This document shows, in pieces, positions 53,330 to 64,000 of a stretch of 64,000 nt of DNA. The position numbers and the translations under genes are program-made. Position 1 is the first letter of the stretch, and every line of letters begins with the position of its first letter. The notes beneath the pieces are model-generated. The model was not told the origin of the DNA, ran no database searches, and worked only from the letters and a program-made list of their open reading frames with translations. Source of the DNA: Przewalskia tangutica (Eukaryota > Streptophyta > Magnoliopsida > Solanales > Solanaceae); contig CM056724.1 of the NCBI GenBank assembly GCA_029844215.1, positions 77,705,093 through 77,769,092 on the forward strand, in the 5' to 3' direction.

Positions 53330-55690
53330 TGTCACGACCCGTTCAGGGGCGTGGTAGTGCCTCAAGGCACCCAGTAGTCATACATCAGTGTCGGCGGAAA
53401 CATAAAGCAAGACATAAACGATTTATAAAACAAGACACAGTTTTGTGAAAGCGTGGCCTTTCGCATATATATATAATCATGTTTTAGCGATTACATCCGA
53501 CAACTGTACAACATGACTACAGACCTCTAGGAAATATACAACTATGGCGGGGCGGGGCCGCCATACCTGACTGTACAAAACTAACTACAACGAGGAGATC
53601 ATACCAAAAGTAGAGCCTCGGAAGAGATGGAGCTCCGACACCAACGTAGAGATCCTAAGATGCGGATCTAGCACTGCTTGCCACCTGCGGCATGAGCGGC
53701 CCCGAAGGAGTCGATCACAACGGTACTAAGTATGCAGCGTAAAGTACTTAAATGAAACATATCATTTTTTTTTAAAACGGTTTACAAGTATGTATGAAAC
53801 AACGAGAAACCGCACATAGTGCCACATCACAAACAAGAGCAACAATAGGTAATGAGTCTTGTCTAGGCTGCGAATGATCGAAAGCAGGGCCACTCGCCCC
53901 ATCGTCATACGCAAGCCTAATCCTGGACTCGGAGTCCGCATAGGCCACTCACGTGGGCGCGTGAGGTATAACCCGCGTCGAGGTAGCTACTCCTCGGCGT
54001 AAATCTGGACTCATTGTCGCATGGCCACTGACCGCGTGGTATAACCCGCATACTAACACGGAACTCGTAGCTCGCATAGGCCCCCGGACCCGCGTAGGTA
54101 TTCTCGAATCATGGTCCTGCACCGCTGAGTCTACCCGCGTCGGAGGCGGCTTAACCCGGTATCATCTCGAGGTGAGTGATAGTATACTAGCATAACAACT
54201 TACCTTTAAGTAACACAAGCACAACAAGGATACTCACCTATACCAGCGTTACAAGATACTAACACATAGCATCATATCATGTCTACCTATCAAACCATCT
54301 TCTTATTCACAATATAAGTGCATTATAAACACATAGGCAAACTTGTTTCTTTTATCAATCTTAAGTGGTTATACTTACTTCCCATAAAGCTAGTATAACT
54401 CTTAAGCTTGTTTAAAAACCAATTAGTTCTCTTACATTAATAAATGGTTGATGAGTCCTTTTGAAATGTTTTGATTCTTTATTATTTAGGCTTAAGCCGT
54501 GAGGCATTCTTAGTAAGTATTGTCAGCTTAAGCGTGAGGCATTACCGTAAGTATTATTCGATTAACACGTATGCGTCTACCGTACTATATACATATTGTA
54601 AAATATCATGCTTTAGGAAGAATCACATACCTTCGGCGAAATCCACACCAGTCGAGTATGTGTATGAGAGAATCGACTATAATAGTCACAGATATCTATC
54701 AAGGTCTAGACTATTACGTAGGTCATTCTAAGCAGAGGGTCCTCAATTCTACGGAAAGTCGGGCAGCTGACCCTACCGGTGAGTTATATAAGTCTCATGT
54801 GAAAGCAGTCCTATGTAAATCTGATTTGATTATTCTTCTTTTAAACCCTTCTAAGTGATTAACACTTCAATTCTATTACGTGATATACTTCTAAGTATTT
54901 ATACTATTCTTATTCTACAATAAGTATTCTTTAATTCAAAGAGGTTAGGATTAGTTACCTCGGTAAGCCCAATAATATCCTAGAAAAGTCGCTGAGCAAG
55001 GTTTTGCTCTAAGTTGTATGCTCGAGGAAACCTTAGAAGTTCTTCACAACTTCTACTAAGTGCGAAGGTCTTTGGGCTACGGTATTTTGGGCATTATAAC
55101 AATACAAGAAGGCCAATTTTCTACCAAGGGAGGGGGGGTTGGTTTCGGCTAGGCTAGGGGGTGGGGTAGACTCGGCCAAGCGTCTCAAGGGAGGGTGTGT
55201 TTGGACGAAACAACAAGAGGGAGAGGAGGATTTGAGACTTAGGTAGATTGCTCAATTTAGGATGAAATAACTCTTCAACAAGGGGTATTTATAGGTCCAG
55301 ACATGGCCAACCAAGGGCCAAGATTAGGCCAAGTGCAAGGCAAGTGTAGGGTGAGGATTTAGGCAAGTGTCCTTGGCCAACTTGCACACAAAATATCTAG
55401 CCAACTTTATGACAAGGCTTGGCATCCAATCGGCCCTATTGCCGTGACAAGTCCACCAATGAGAGGGTGGAAAGTGTCGCCTCTCATTGGTCCAAAGTGT
55501 TACGTCTCTCGGAAAAATCCATAAAAATAAGAAATGACATAGCGGAATTTATCCTATGAAAGTGAAAGCGTTTAGTCGGAAAAACCGTTCGCTTTGTGAG
55601 TTGTGCCTAAAAATCGTCGAGGCCTAACTTTAAGACCAAAACTTTTTATGCGTATTCCTTACGTACATACCACAAATACGGGTATAACGA
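53330..55690 (-). repeat. 5' LTR of element G (about 2361 bp)
   Basis: Close to the left LTR of G and with the same landmarks on the minus strand: dyad near 55455-55478, TATA 55286-55293, donor AAG|GTATGTG (GT 54630-54629), slot about 53930-54140. Its outer terminus is damaged (GGTATAACGA). Confidence 0.9.
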
Positions 55691-58600
55691 TTTATACCCG
55701 TATTTCCGTATATGCGTGTAGCGTCGTATTATAATTTGAGCCTTAAAGTTGGCTAGTTTCGAAATTGTACACAAGTGTCGAAAGAGTGGATTTCCGCGAA
55801 GCGTTTCCCGACTTACGTGGGAAAATTCGGCTATGTCATTTATAATTTTTGCGGATTTTTCGAGACAAACATTTTGGACCAACGGGAGGGTGACATGTGT
55901 CACCTCGCATTGGCGTGAAAGTGCAGCAAGGCAAGACTTGCACGTTTTTGTGCCTTGGTTAGGTAGGATATTTTTGTGCAAGTGGTTGTGGTAGATGGAT
56001 AAGGTCCACATGGTTGAAATCTAGCCTACACTTGCACCACACTTGTCTTCATCTTGGCCATTGGTTGGCCTTCACTGACCTATAAATACCCTCTAAGTTG
56101 AAGACTTTCTTCATCCTCACTGAGCAATCTACCTAAGTCTCGAAATACTCCTCCTCTTGTTCTTTCGTCCACACCCCTCCCCTTTGAGAAGGCCACTTTG
56201 TGAGAGCTTCCCCTCCTTTGTAGTGGTTAGTGTGGGTACCCACAGCCTAGTTGTTTTCGTATAATACCCCTTTTTGTGGTATAGAAATACTCTCCTAGTA
56301 TTGTTATAATGCCCAAATACCTTGGCCCAAATACCTTATAGTATTCCCAAGTTACACTTTTACAAAAGCCAGAAAATACTATTATACTTCCTCGATCACA
56401 AAAACGAAACCCTAAGTAAATCTTCACCCGTAGTTGAAGTTATAAGTAGAAGTTGGTTAGAACTTCTAAGGGTTGTTGGAGGCGGGTTGGAGCGCGCGGA
56501 GTAGGAGCTAAACCTTGCTCGGGATCGACATATAACTTGGATAAATTTTGGGCTTATCGAGGTAAACACTCATGACCTTACATTGTAAATGGAAATTACA
56601 TGTTGTAGGAGTATAAAGTTAAGTATACTATATATAGAACTGAGCATAGTTGTGCGGCAATGTCTTTTGACTTAAGCCTGAATAATACTTACGGCAATGT
56701 CTTGCGACGTAAGCCTGAATTTTAAGAAGTGGTGAATCGTAATTACATGGGTGTATTCAGATGAGACTTGTGTAGTATTACTGTGAGTAGAATTGTACAC
56801 GTCCGGTTAGACGTGCAAACCCCCGGTTGGCTTGGTAGCGGCCTCGATTGAGGAGGAGATTTCTGTTGTTGCGGGGGAGGTCTTCTGAATTTTACGTAGA
56901 ATATTCTACGTTGAGATCTAGGATGTTAATAGGCGCCTTGTGGCCTCTATAGGTTGAAGTACTACGTGTGGTGCAATGCGTGGCTTAAGGTGGCCGAGCG
57001 GTTTGAAGTACTTGGAGCGTTTTGCTATTAGTCGATAATCGTCGCGAGGTATGTGAACCTCTTCCTATCTTTTCTAGCATGATATGTGTGAGCTATGTAG
57101 TACGGTAGACGTACATGTGTTAACTGTATTTGGTTGTTTTAAAACATAAGTGTTATACTAGCTTTATGGGAAGTTAGGTATAACGTCTTAAGGGTGGTAA
57201 AATGAATGGTTTATTAATTTCAAAAGTTAAGAGACTGGATCTTATAAGATAAGAGACTTAACTTAAATGAATTAATATGGATTTTGTGTGAAACCTCATT
57301 CGTGAGTAATGAGTACTTGGTTTTAAAAGGAATAATGTTTCTTGATTTGAAATCGAATGTGTATCAATAAACCCTGCGGCGTTAATAAAGGAGAATGTAT
57401 TGAATAATTAAGTATTATTAAAACCAGTAGAAACCTCCATCTGCATAGAAGCTAAGATGAGACAAAATGATATTACATTTTCTAGATCATGACTGCTTAA
57501 TAAGATTGATTATGAACAAGATTAACCTACTCACCTATGGCATATGTTACTCTATTGTTTTAAAAAGAGGTTAAGACATTGAACTATGAAACTTTTCTAA
57601 AAAGAGACTTGCGTAATTGAAATTAGGCAAACTGGAACTTTTAGGGAAAAGAAAGGCATTGTGTTGTCTTAAAATGGTTTAAAACATAAAGTGTTACAAT
57701 AGCTTTATGGGAAGTTGGTTATAACGACTTTATGAAAACAAAATAAGGGTTTTATCATTTATTTTAATGTGGTAACTTGACTTTTAAAAGAGAAGTATTT
57801 TGGTCCAAAAGGAAGGCATGGTATTGCCTTAATTCGGTCTTAAAAAGGAAAGTATGAAAGTTGTTTTGGTTTACTTAAAAGATATAAGTCACACATTTTT
57901 ATATACTACGGGTATCGGGTGACTTTTAGAAAAGGAATGAATCTCTTAAAAGGAATTTAACGTACGTAGTACTTTATGGTTAAAATCCGGACTTTGACAT
58001 AAAATGAAAGTACCTTGAGTTGTGTATAACTTGCCTATGCTTGTTGTTATGAAACTTGACCATGTTACGTATGATAGCCTTGTTGTGCAAATCTTGTGTT
58101 CTACTCGACTACGGTTCATCCGGAATGTATTTCACTCGACTACAGGTTCATCAGGAATGTATTTCACTCGACTCCGGTTCATCCAGAATGTATTTCACTC
58201 GACTACGGTTCATCCGGAATGTATTTCACTCGACTACAGGTTCATCAGGAATGTATTTCACTCGACTAGGTTCATCAGGAATGTATTTCACTCGACTCTA
58301 GGTTCATCAGGAATGTATTCCACTCGACTCAGGTTCATGGGATGAGCAGGAATGTATTCCACACGTTTCTATCTTTGGGTCCATAAGATGGGCGAGACAC
58401 ATTATACGTATCACATGATTTGTACCTAGGCTGGCGGTGAGGAAGGAGTTCCACGGGCGTGAGGATGACTTTGAGGCGTGAGTCACGACTTGACATATTT
58501 GCTTTTATGTTGTGAGCGTAGTTTGGTTATCATACATGTCTCTGCTTTATATAGACTATTATGATTTCATTTCTGATATTTCTGATTTCACATACTTGGT

Positions 58601-59012
58601 ACTGTTATCTTGACCTCGCCGAGTGCGTTCATCTGCGGTAGAGGTACATCATTCGTCGATCCCCGCTTATAGGATCACATTTCAGCGTGTTGGGAAGCTC
58701 CGTTCCTTGAGGCTTATCTTTGGTATGTTACCACAGTGCAGTAGGTTCTTGTACATTGGGGTATGGCGGGCCACTGTCCGTCATAGTTGTTATCACTTCT
58801 TAGAAGTGCGTAGTAATCTTGTTGTGGTGATGCGTAAAAAGGATAAGCGTTCGAGTATTTATGTATATATCTTGAAGGCAAGCTGTTTTGGTTGGCTGTT
58901 TATTTATCATGTCTCTTAATTCATGTTCATGTTTTTATTTCGTGATTTTCTCGATGTTGTATCACTAGGGTGCGGGGTAAGGCACGATCCACGGGCCGGG
59001 TTGGTCGTGACA
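55691..59012 (+). repeat. 5' LTR of element H (main part)
   Basis: It continues TGTTAT (46094) with ACCCGTATTTCC. Dyad about 55885-55906, TATA 56081-56088, telobox AAACCCTAA 56407-56415, 37-bp repeat units about 56650-56720, donor GAG|GTATGTGA (GT 57049-57050), island about 57289-57630, slot 58102-58345, terminus GGTCGTGACA at 59012. It matches the N subfamily. Confidence 0.92.
58102..58345 (+). repeat. About 30-bp tandem repeat in H's 5' LTR slot (8 units)
   Basis: Units follow ACTCGACTACGGTTCATCCG plus GAATGTATTTC, alternating CATCCGG and CATCAGG variants. Frames running through it encode repeated FHST/SGMYFTRL strings and are artefacts of the repeat. The 3' LTR array at 63783 has 7 visible units. 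Confidence 0.93.
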
Positions 59013-59016
59013 AAAG

Positions 59017-59028
59017 TGGTATCGAAGC
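59017..59028 (+). promoter_or_regulatory. Primer binding site of element H (damaged)
   Basis: TGGTATCGAAGC begins four bases after the LTR end and corresponds to TGGTATCAGAGC with CAGAG read as CGAAG. Confidence 0.83.
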
Positions 59029-59209
59029 GATTAGTCCTCGGAAAGTGTCTGAGCCGTATCTAGTAGAGTCTTGATTATCGATGTGTTGTGCACCATCTAT
59101 AATCGTGAGGCTATAGGACATTTAGGATTGGTTTCCATTCTTCTCATTCGAGATCGTGTCTTAGGTGTGATAAGTTGGACCCTACGGCGTATTCCTTTCT
59201 TTTACGATT

Positions 59210-60412
59210 ATGCCTCCGCGTAAGGCAACGAGCCCGGATGGGCAAGGCGATCGAGGAGTATTAGTGAGATACATAGAATGCGAGCGCGAGCGGTCGATGA
59301 CACGAGCGATGCTTGACGGCGGGTTTCGTAGCGCCCGGCACGGCGAGTTTAGAGTCGCGGCGATGGCTGCTGAGACTCTGATACTGAGCCTCGATCCCAC
59401 TGGAAGCGAGATGAGATAAGTACAAGGAGATGGCGATTCTGGCGGTCGTGGCGAATATGAGATAAATTTGGATCACGATTCAGTCGATAGCACCGTAGTT
59501 CACCCCGAGCGATTTGAGACTACGGGATTTTACGAGTGTAACGCGAGTTTTATGGGTCGAGGCACGAGGATGATCGCGAGGAGTTCATCAAGCGATTCTG
59601 GTCATGAAGTGATCGAGCATCGGATACCGAGTCGGTGGTCTAGGTTCGCATCGGTTGCGTGATGCCGCTTGATCGGTAGTTTGATCGTGGAAGCTGTCGG
59701 GGAGAATGCACTTCTAGCTATATGGGACGAGTTCTCAGAGGCATTTCTTGCACACTTCTTGCCTCCACAGATGAGGAGGGCTCGGGCCGACAGATTTTTG
59801 GCGTTGAGGCGGGGCGGGCGACGGTTAGAGAGTACAATGTGGAGTTCGACTCATTAGCTCGGTATGTTCCATTGTGGTAGGCGATATGGAGGGCGAGTAC
59901 CTTTGCTACGTCACGGGCTAGATAATTACTTGGCGAGGCATGCGGGTGTAGCTCTTCACCGGGCATGGACATTGCCCGCGTGCAAGCTCATGCACTAGGA
60001 TGTGAGGCACGGAGGTCGACGGAATGGCCGAGATCAGCGAGAAGAGGTCGAGCAGCGAGGTCCTTTGGTAACTTCGAGGCGGACCGCCTCGGCGATCTAG
60101 TTATGTACCTCCACCGATGCAGTGGTCCTCGCGATCTTGGGGCGTTCGGGGTATTCGGGGCTGGTCGAGCTCGGGGCTTAGTTCCGCGGTATACGTGAGT
60201 GCTAGCCAAGATTCATGTCCCCCGGTGTACGCGATGTGGCAAACATCATCGGGAATGTCGTCTTTTTGCGGTGCTTGTTTCACTGCGGCCGTCGAGGGCC
60301 ATGTGACGAAGGCGTGCTTATAGGAGAATGCGGCGGCAGCGCGACTGCAGGATCAGTGGCAGGTTCATCGCCTTCTACAGCTATGCGCCTTGCAGGGCAG
60401 GCCTATGATTAG
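59210..60412 (+). pseudogene. gag of element H (broken)
   Basis: It starts MPPRKAT at 59210. The N-terminal half is scrambled. The capsid segment is readable around 59715-59870 (WDEFSEAFLAHFLPPQMRRA and ADRFLALR), with VEFDSLARYV following in another frame. Near 60230-60320 lie RCGKHH-GNVV and a knuckle of the LFHCGRRGPC type, out of frame; the clean family form has C-x2-C-x4-H-x4-C. Same organisation as N's gag at 28305. Confidence 0.83.
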
Positions 60413-61325
60413 AGTGGAGCGGTAGGTTCAGGTATATCCTTAACCCTCTAGAGATTTGTATGCATGATATAATGACCTTCTTATTGTGTGCTACATAGCG
60501 TTATGTTGGTTATGAGTTAGAAAGCATGGAAAGTGTGAACTTTAGAATATTTTGTGTTGAGACCTTAGAGGTAAGGTCATCTTGAATAAAAGATTTTACG
60601 GTTAGTCTTTGTTGAAATACTTGATTTGCGTATAAATGTGTTCTGGGATAATTCCTTGGGTAGTGTAAAATGGAAGTGGTAGCTTTCATGACTTGTATAG
60701 GTAAGATTGTTCCGGATCGAGGAACGAGAGAGTCGGCGTGACAGAGGCTCGGGTTGAGGACGTGTTGCGTGTCAACCGTGGCCGGAATGAGGTGGGGTCA
60801 GCTCTGGGTGGTCCCGCCAGGTGGTAGGGTCACGAGGGTGCTAGGCCCAAGTTTAGATGACCATCGTATGAGTTCGTGGTTATGTTCGACCAGAAGCGGA
60901 TCGTGAAGGCCGGGATTGGCCTTAAGGAAGATCGAGGCTAGTAAGATGACCAAGTTTTGAGGTAGTGACTCTAAAGTTTTGGAAACTGAAGTGTGGTACG
61001 TATACTAGAAGAGTTCAAGAGTTCGAGAAGAGTACGACGAGTAAGGGTAGAGGCGAGCATGTATTGCGAGCATAGATATGACCATTTCTTGTGAAGGGAG
61101 AAGGTGCGAAGGATGTATATTTTAGACCTCAGGGATCGCATGCAGTCCGGTACCAGTTGTTGGGTCGCCGGAGTGACACTAGAACCTCGCGGCAAAGTGA
61201 CAAAAGTTTGTGATGTTAGAGGTGTTTCCTCGTGGACTTGGATGTAAGTATTTGCGGGTGTTTCGTGGCGGTTGTGGAGTTGGCAACTTATTAGAAGAAC
61301 TTTATCGTTATCCGTCTTGAGAAGG
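60413..61325 (+). other. Post-gag conserved region of element H
   Basis: Shared blocks are GGTATATCCTTAACCCTCTA (60431), GTTCCGGATCGAGGAACGAG (60709), GTGGTCCCGCCAGGTGGTAG (60810), GGGTGCTAGGCCCAAGTTTA (60836) and GTACGACGAGTAAGGGT (61032). No pol domain is seen. It is very close to element N over 60950-61300. Confidence 0.7.
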
Positions 61326-61357
61326 AACATTCGGACGAATGTTTCTAAGGAGGAGAA
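61326..61357 (+). promoter_or_regulatory. Stem-loop plus polypurine tract of element H
   Basis: AACATTCGGACGAATGTT (61326-61343) keeps both arms, with one loop G missing. The tract AAGGAGGAGAA (61347-61357) is two bases shorter than in N. Confidence 0.82.
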
Positions 61358-64000
61358 TGTTATACCGTATTTCCAGTATGCGTGGTAGCGTCGTATTATA
61401 ATTTGAGCCTTAAAGTTGGCTAGTTTCGAAATTTGTACACAAGTGCGAAAGAGTCGTTTCAAACGAAAGCGTTTCCCACGACTTACGTAGGGAAAATTCG
61501 GCTATGTCATTTATAATTTTTGCGGATTTTTCAGAGGCGAAACATTTTGGACCAACGGGAGGGTGACATGTGTCACCTCACATTGGCGTGAAAGTGCGGC
61601 AAAGGCAAGACTTGGCACGTTTTTGTGCCTTGGTTAGGTAGGATATTTTTGTGCAGTGGTTGTGGTAGATGGATAAGGTCCACATGGTTGAAATCTAGCC
61701 TACACTTGCACCACACTTGTCTTCATCTTGGCCATTGGTTGGCCTTCATGACCTATAAATACCCCTCTAAGTTGAAGACTTTCTTCATCCTCACTTGAGC
61801 AATCTACCTAAGTCTCGAAATACTCCCTCCCTCTTGTTCTTTCGTCCACACCCCTCCCTTTGAGAAGGCCCTTTGGCGAAGCTTCCTCCGCTGTAGTGGT
61901 TAGTAGGGTACCCCACAGCCTAGTTGTTTTAGTATAATACCCTTTTTTTTGTGGTATAGAAATACTCTCCTAGTATTGTTATAATGCCCAAATACCTTGG
62001 CCCAAATACCTTATAGTATTCCCAAGGTTACACTTTTACAAAAGCCCAGAAAATACTATTATACTTCCCTCAGTCACAAAAACGAAACCCTAAGTAAATC
62101 TTCACCCGTAGTTGAAGTTATAAGTAGAAGTTGGTTAGAACTTCTAAGGGTTGTTTGGAGCGGGTTGGAGCGCACGGAGTAGGAGCTAAACCTTGCTCAG
62201 GATCGACATATAACTTGGATAAATTTTGGGCTTATCGAGGTAAACACTCATGACCTTCTGTTGTAAATGGAAATTACATGTTGTAGGAGTATATAGTTAA
62301 GTATACTATATATAGAACTGAACATAGTTGTGCGGCAATGTCTTTTGACTTAAGCCTGAATAATACTTACGGCAATGTCTTGCGACTTAAGCCTGAATTT
62401 TAAGAAGTGAACTGAACTGTAATTACATAGGACTGTATTACAGTAGACTTGTGTAGTATTACTGTGAGTAGAATTGTACACGTCCGGTTAGACGTGCAAA
62501 CCCCCCCCTGGTTGGCTTGGTAGCCGGCCTCGATAGAGAGGAGATTTCTGTTGGGGAGGTCTTCTTAGAATTTTACGTAGAATATTCTACGTTGAGATCT
62601 AGGATGTTAATAGGCGCCTTGTGGCCTCTATAGGTTGAAGTACTACGTGTGGTGCAATCGTGGCTTAAGGAGTAGCCAGCGGTTTGAAGTACTTGGGCGT
62701 TTTGCTATTAGTCGATAATCGTCGCGAGGTATGTGAACCTCTTCCTATCTTTTCTAGCATGATATGTGTGAGCTATGTAGTACGGTAGGCGCACGTGTGT
62801 TAACTGTATTTGGTTGTTTTAAAACATAAGTGTTATACTAGCTTTATGGGAAGTTAGGTATAACGTCTTAAGGGTGGTAAAATGAATGGTTTATTAATTT
62901 CAAAAGTTAAGAGACTGGATCTTATAAGATAAGAGACTTAACTTAAATGAATTAATATGGATTTTGTGTGAAACCTCATTCGTGAGTAATGAGTACTTGG
63001 TTTTTAAAAGGAATAATGTTTTACTGATTTCGGAAATCAGAATGTGTATCAATAAACCACTGCAGCGTTAATAAAGGAGAATGTATTGAATAATTAAGTA
63101 TTATTAAAACCAGTAGAAACCTCCATCTGCATAGAAGCTAAGATGAGACAAAATGATATTACATTTTCTAGATCATGACTGCTTAATAAGATTGATTATG
63201 AACAAGATTAACCTACTCACCTATGGCATATGTTACTCTATTGTTTTAAAAAGAGGTTAAGACATTGAACTATGAAACTTTTCTAAAAAGAGACTTGCGT
63301 AATTGAAATTAGGCAAACTGGAACTTTTAGGGAAAAGAAAGGCATTGTGTTGTCTTAAAATGGTTTAAAACATAAAGTGTTACAACAACTTTATGGAAAG
63401 TTGGTTATAACGACTTTATGAAAACAAAAGAAGGGTTTTATCATTTGTTTTAATGTGGTAACTTGACTTTTAAAAGAGAAGTATTTCAGTCCAAAAGGAA
63501 GGCATGGTATTGCCTTAATTCGGTCTTAAAAAGGAAAGTATGAAAGTTGTTTTGGTTTACTTAAAAGATATAAGTCACACATTTTTATATACTACGGGTA
63601 TCGGGTGACTTTTAGAAAAGGAATGAATCTCTTAAAAGGAATTTAACGTACGTAGTACTTTAGGGTTAAAATCCGGACTTTGACATAAAATGAAAGTACC
63701 TTGAGTTGTGTATAACTTGCCTATGCTTGTTGTTATGAAACTTGACCATGTTACGTGTGATAGCCTTGTTGTGCAAATCGTGTTCTACTCGACTACGGTT
63801 CATCCGGAATGTATTTCACTCGACTCAGGTTCATCAGGAATGTATTTCACTCGACCACGGTTCATCCAGGAATGTATTTCACTCGACTACGGTTCATCCG
63901 GAATGTATTTCACTCGACTAGGTTCATCAGAATGTATTTCACTCGACTCGGTTCATCCGGAATGTATTCCACTCGACTCAGGTTCGTGGGATGAGCAGGG
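61358..64000 (+). repeat. 3' LTR of element H, cut by window end
   Basis: It starts TGTTATACCGTATTTCC. TATA about 61753, telobox 62085-62093, donor GAG|GTATGTGA (GT 62729-62730), island 62967-63325, slot repeat from 63783. About 2.64 of an expected 3.3 kb is present. It is close to the 5' LTR of H. Confidence 0.93.
63783..64000 (+). repeat. About 30-bp tandem repeat in H's 3' LTR slot (7 units visible)
   Basis: Same unit as at 58102-58345 (CTCGACTACGGTTCATCCGG plus AATGTATTTCA), ending in the same GTGGGATGAGCAGG flank, with one unit fewer. Confidence 0.9.

Larger units (their letters stand above)
46100..55690 (-). mobile_element. Element G: full-length Ty3/gypsy gag-pol element, noisy copy
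   Basis: LTRs (46100-48488 and 53330-55690) flank an internal region with gag and all pol domains in the same order as element B, gag ATG to pol stop being 53130 to 48623. It is about 9.6 kb. Every domain is broken by small changes. Compared with B, differences concentrate at CAG, CTG and CCG, often turning them into CG, so its coding capacity cannot be judged from this sequence. Confidence 0.93.
46094..64000 (+). mobile_element. Element H: gag-only LTR retrotransposon, right end outside window, interrupted by G
   Basis: Its first six bases TGTTAT (46094-46099) are separated from the rest of its 5' LTR (from about 55691) by element G. Then follow the 5' LTR to 59012, PBS, gag, post-gag region, hairpin and polypurine tract, and a 3' LTR from 61358 that is cut by the window end. 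No pol is present. Expected left target duplication: GAAAC (46089-46093). Confidence 0.88.

Noticed and set aside
58022..58345. Frames with repeated FHST/SGMYFTRL strings
   Set aside because: Translation of an about 30-bp LTR tandem repeat; the same unit is open in more than one frame.
58102..58345. CRISPR-like regular repeats
   Set aside because: Units are contiguous with no unique spacers, and the context is a plant LTR retrotransposon.

Overview
The window is repeat-dense plant nuclear DNA. I see no host gene, no rRNA or tRNA gene and no CRISPR. Nearly everything belongs to one superfamily of Ty3/gypsy LTR retrotransposons. The pol domain order is protease, RT, RNase H, integrase, chromodomain, which together with the chromodomain sequence points to the Tekay/Del branch of plant chromoviruses. 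The primer binding sites match plant initiator-Met tRNA (TGGTATCAGAGC). An angiosperm is likely; the species cannot be placed from this.

Layout, left to right. (A) 1-6964, plus strand: a gag-bearing element with a decayed integrase remnant; its 5' LTR is cut by the window start. It sits in (C) 6965-8713, the 3' half of an older pol. (D) 8714-14718, minus strand: a chimeric 6-kb LTR block bridging C's pol to E's gag. (E) 14719-17197 continuing at 36627-39256, plus: a gag-only element. E's 3' LTR is split by (B) 17198-36621, minus: a complete-length gag-pol element with TSD AAAAC. B's leader is split in turn by (N) 24588-34021, plus: a complete gag-only element with TSD TATAG. (I) 39257-45004: a chimera of LTR fragment, gag-only internal region and complete LTR. 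(J) 45005-46093: an LTR fragment. (H) 46094 to beyond the window end, plus: a gag-only element inserted in J. (G) 46100-55690, minus: a second gag-pol element inserted six bases inside H's 5' LTR.

Two kinds of element seem to work together. B and G carry gag-pol with shorter LTRs (about 2.4-2.5 kb). A, E, N, I and H carry gag, then about 0.9 kb of conserved apparently non-coding DNA, and little or no pol; their complete LTRs are 3.1-3.5 kb. Both kinds share LTR termini, PBS, a hairpin next to the polypurine tract, and the polypurine tract itself, so the gag-only copies are plausibly mobilised in trans by B/G-like elements.

The main leads are: a predicted spliced leader (AG|GTATGTGA donor in every LTR, branch site/pyrimidine tract/AG two bases before the gag ATG); a fixed place in the LTR holding a different tandem repeat in each subfamily; a 0.4-kb conserved island restricted to long LTRs; a stem-loop abutting the polypurine tract; and a CAG/CTG/CCG-to-CG discrepancy pattern that looks like a sequencing artefact and may account for many apparent frameshifts. 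All copy-to-copy comparisons were done by eye.
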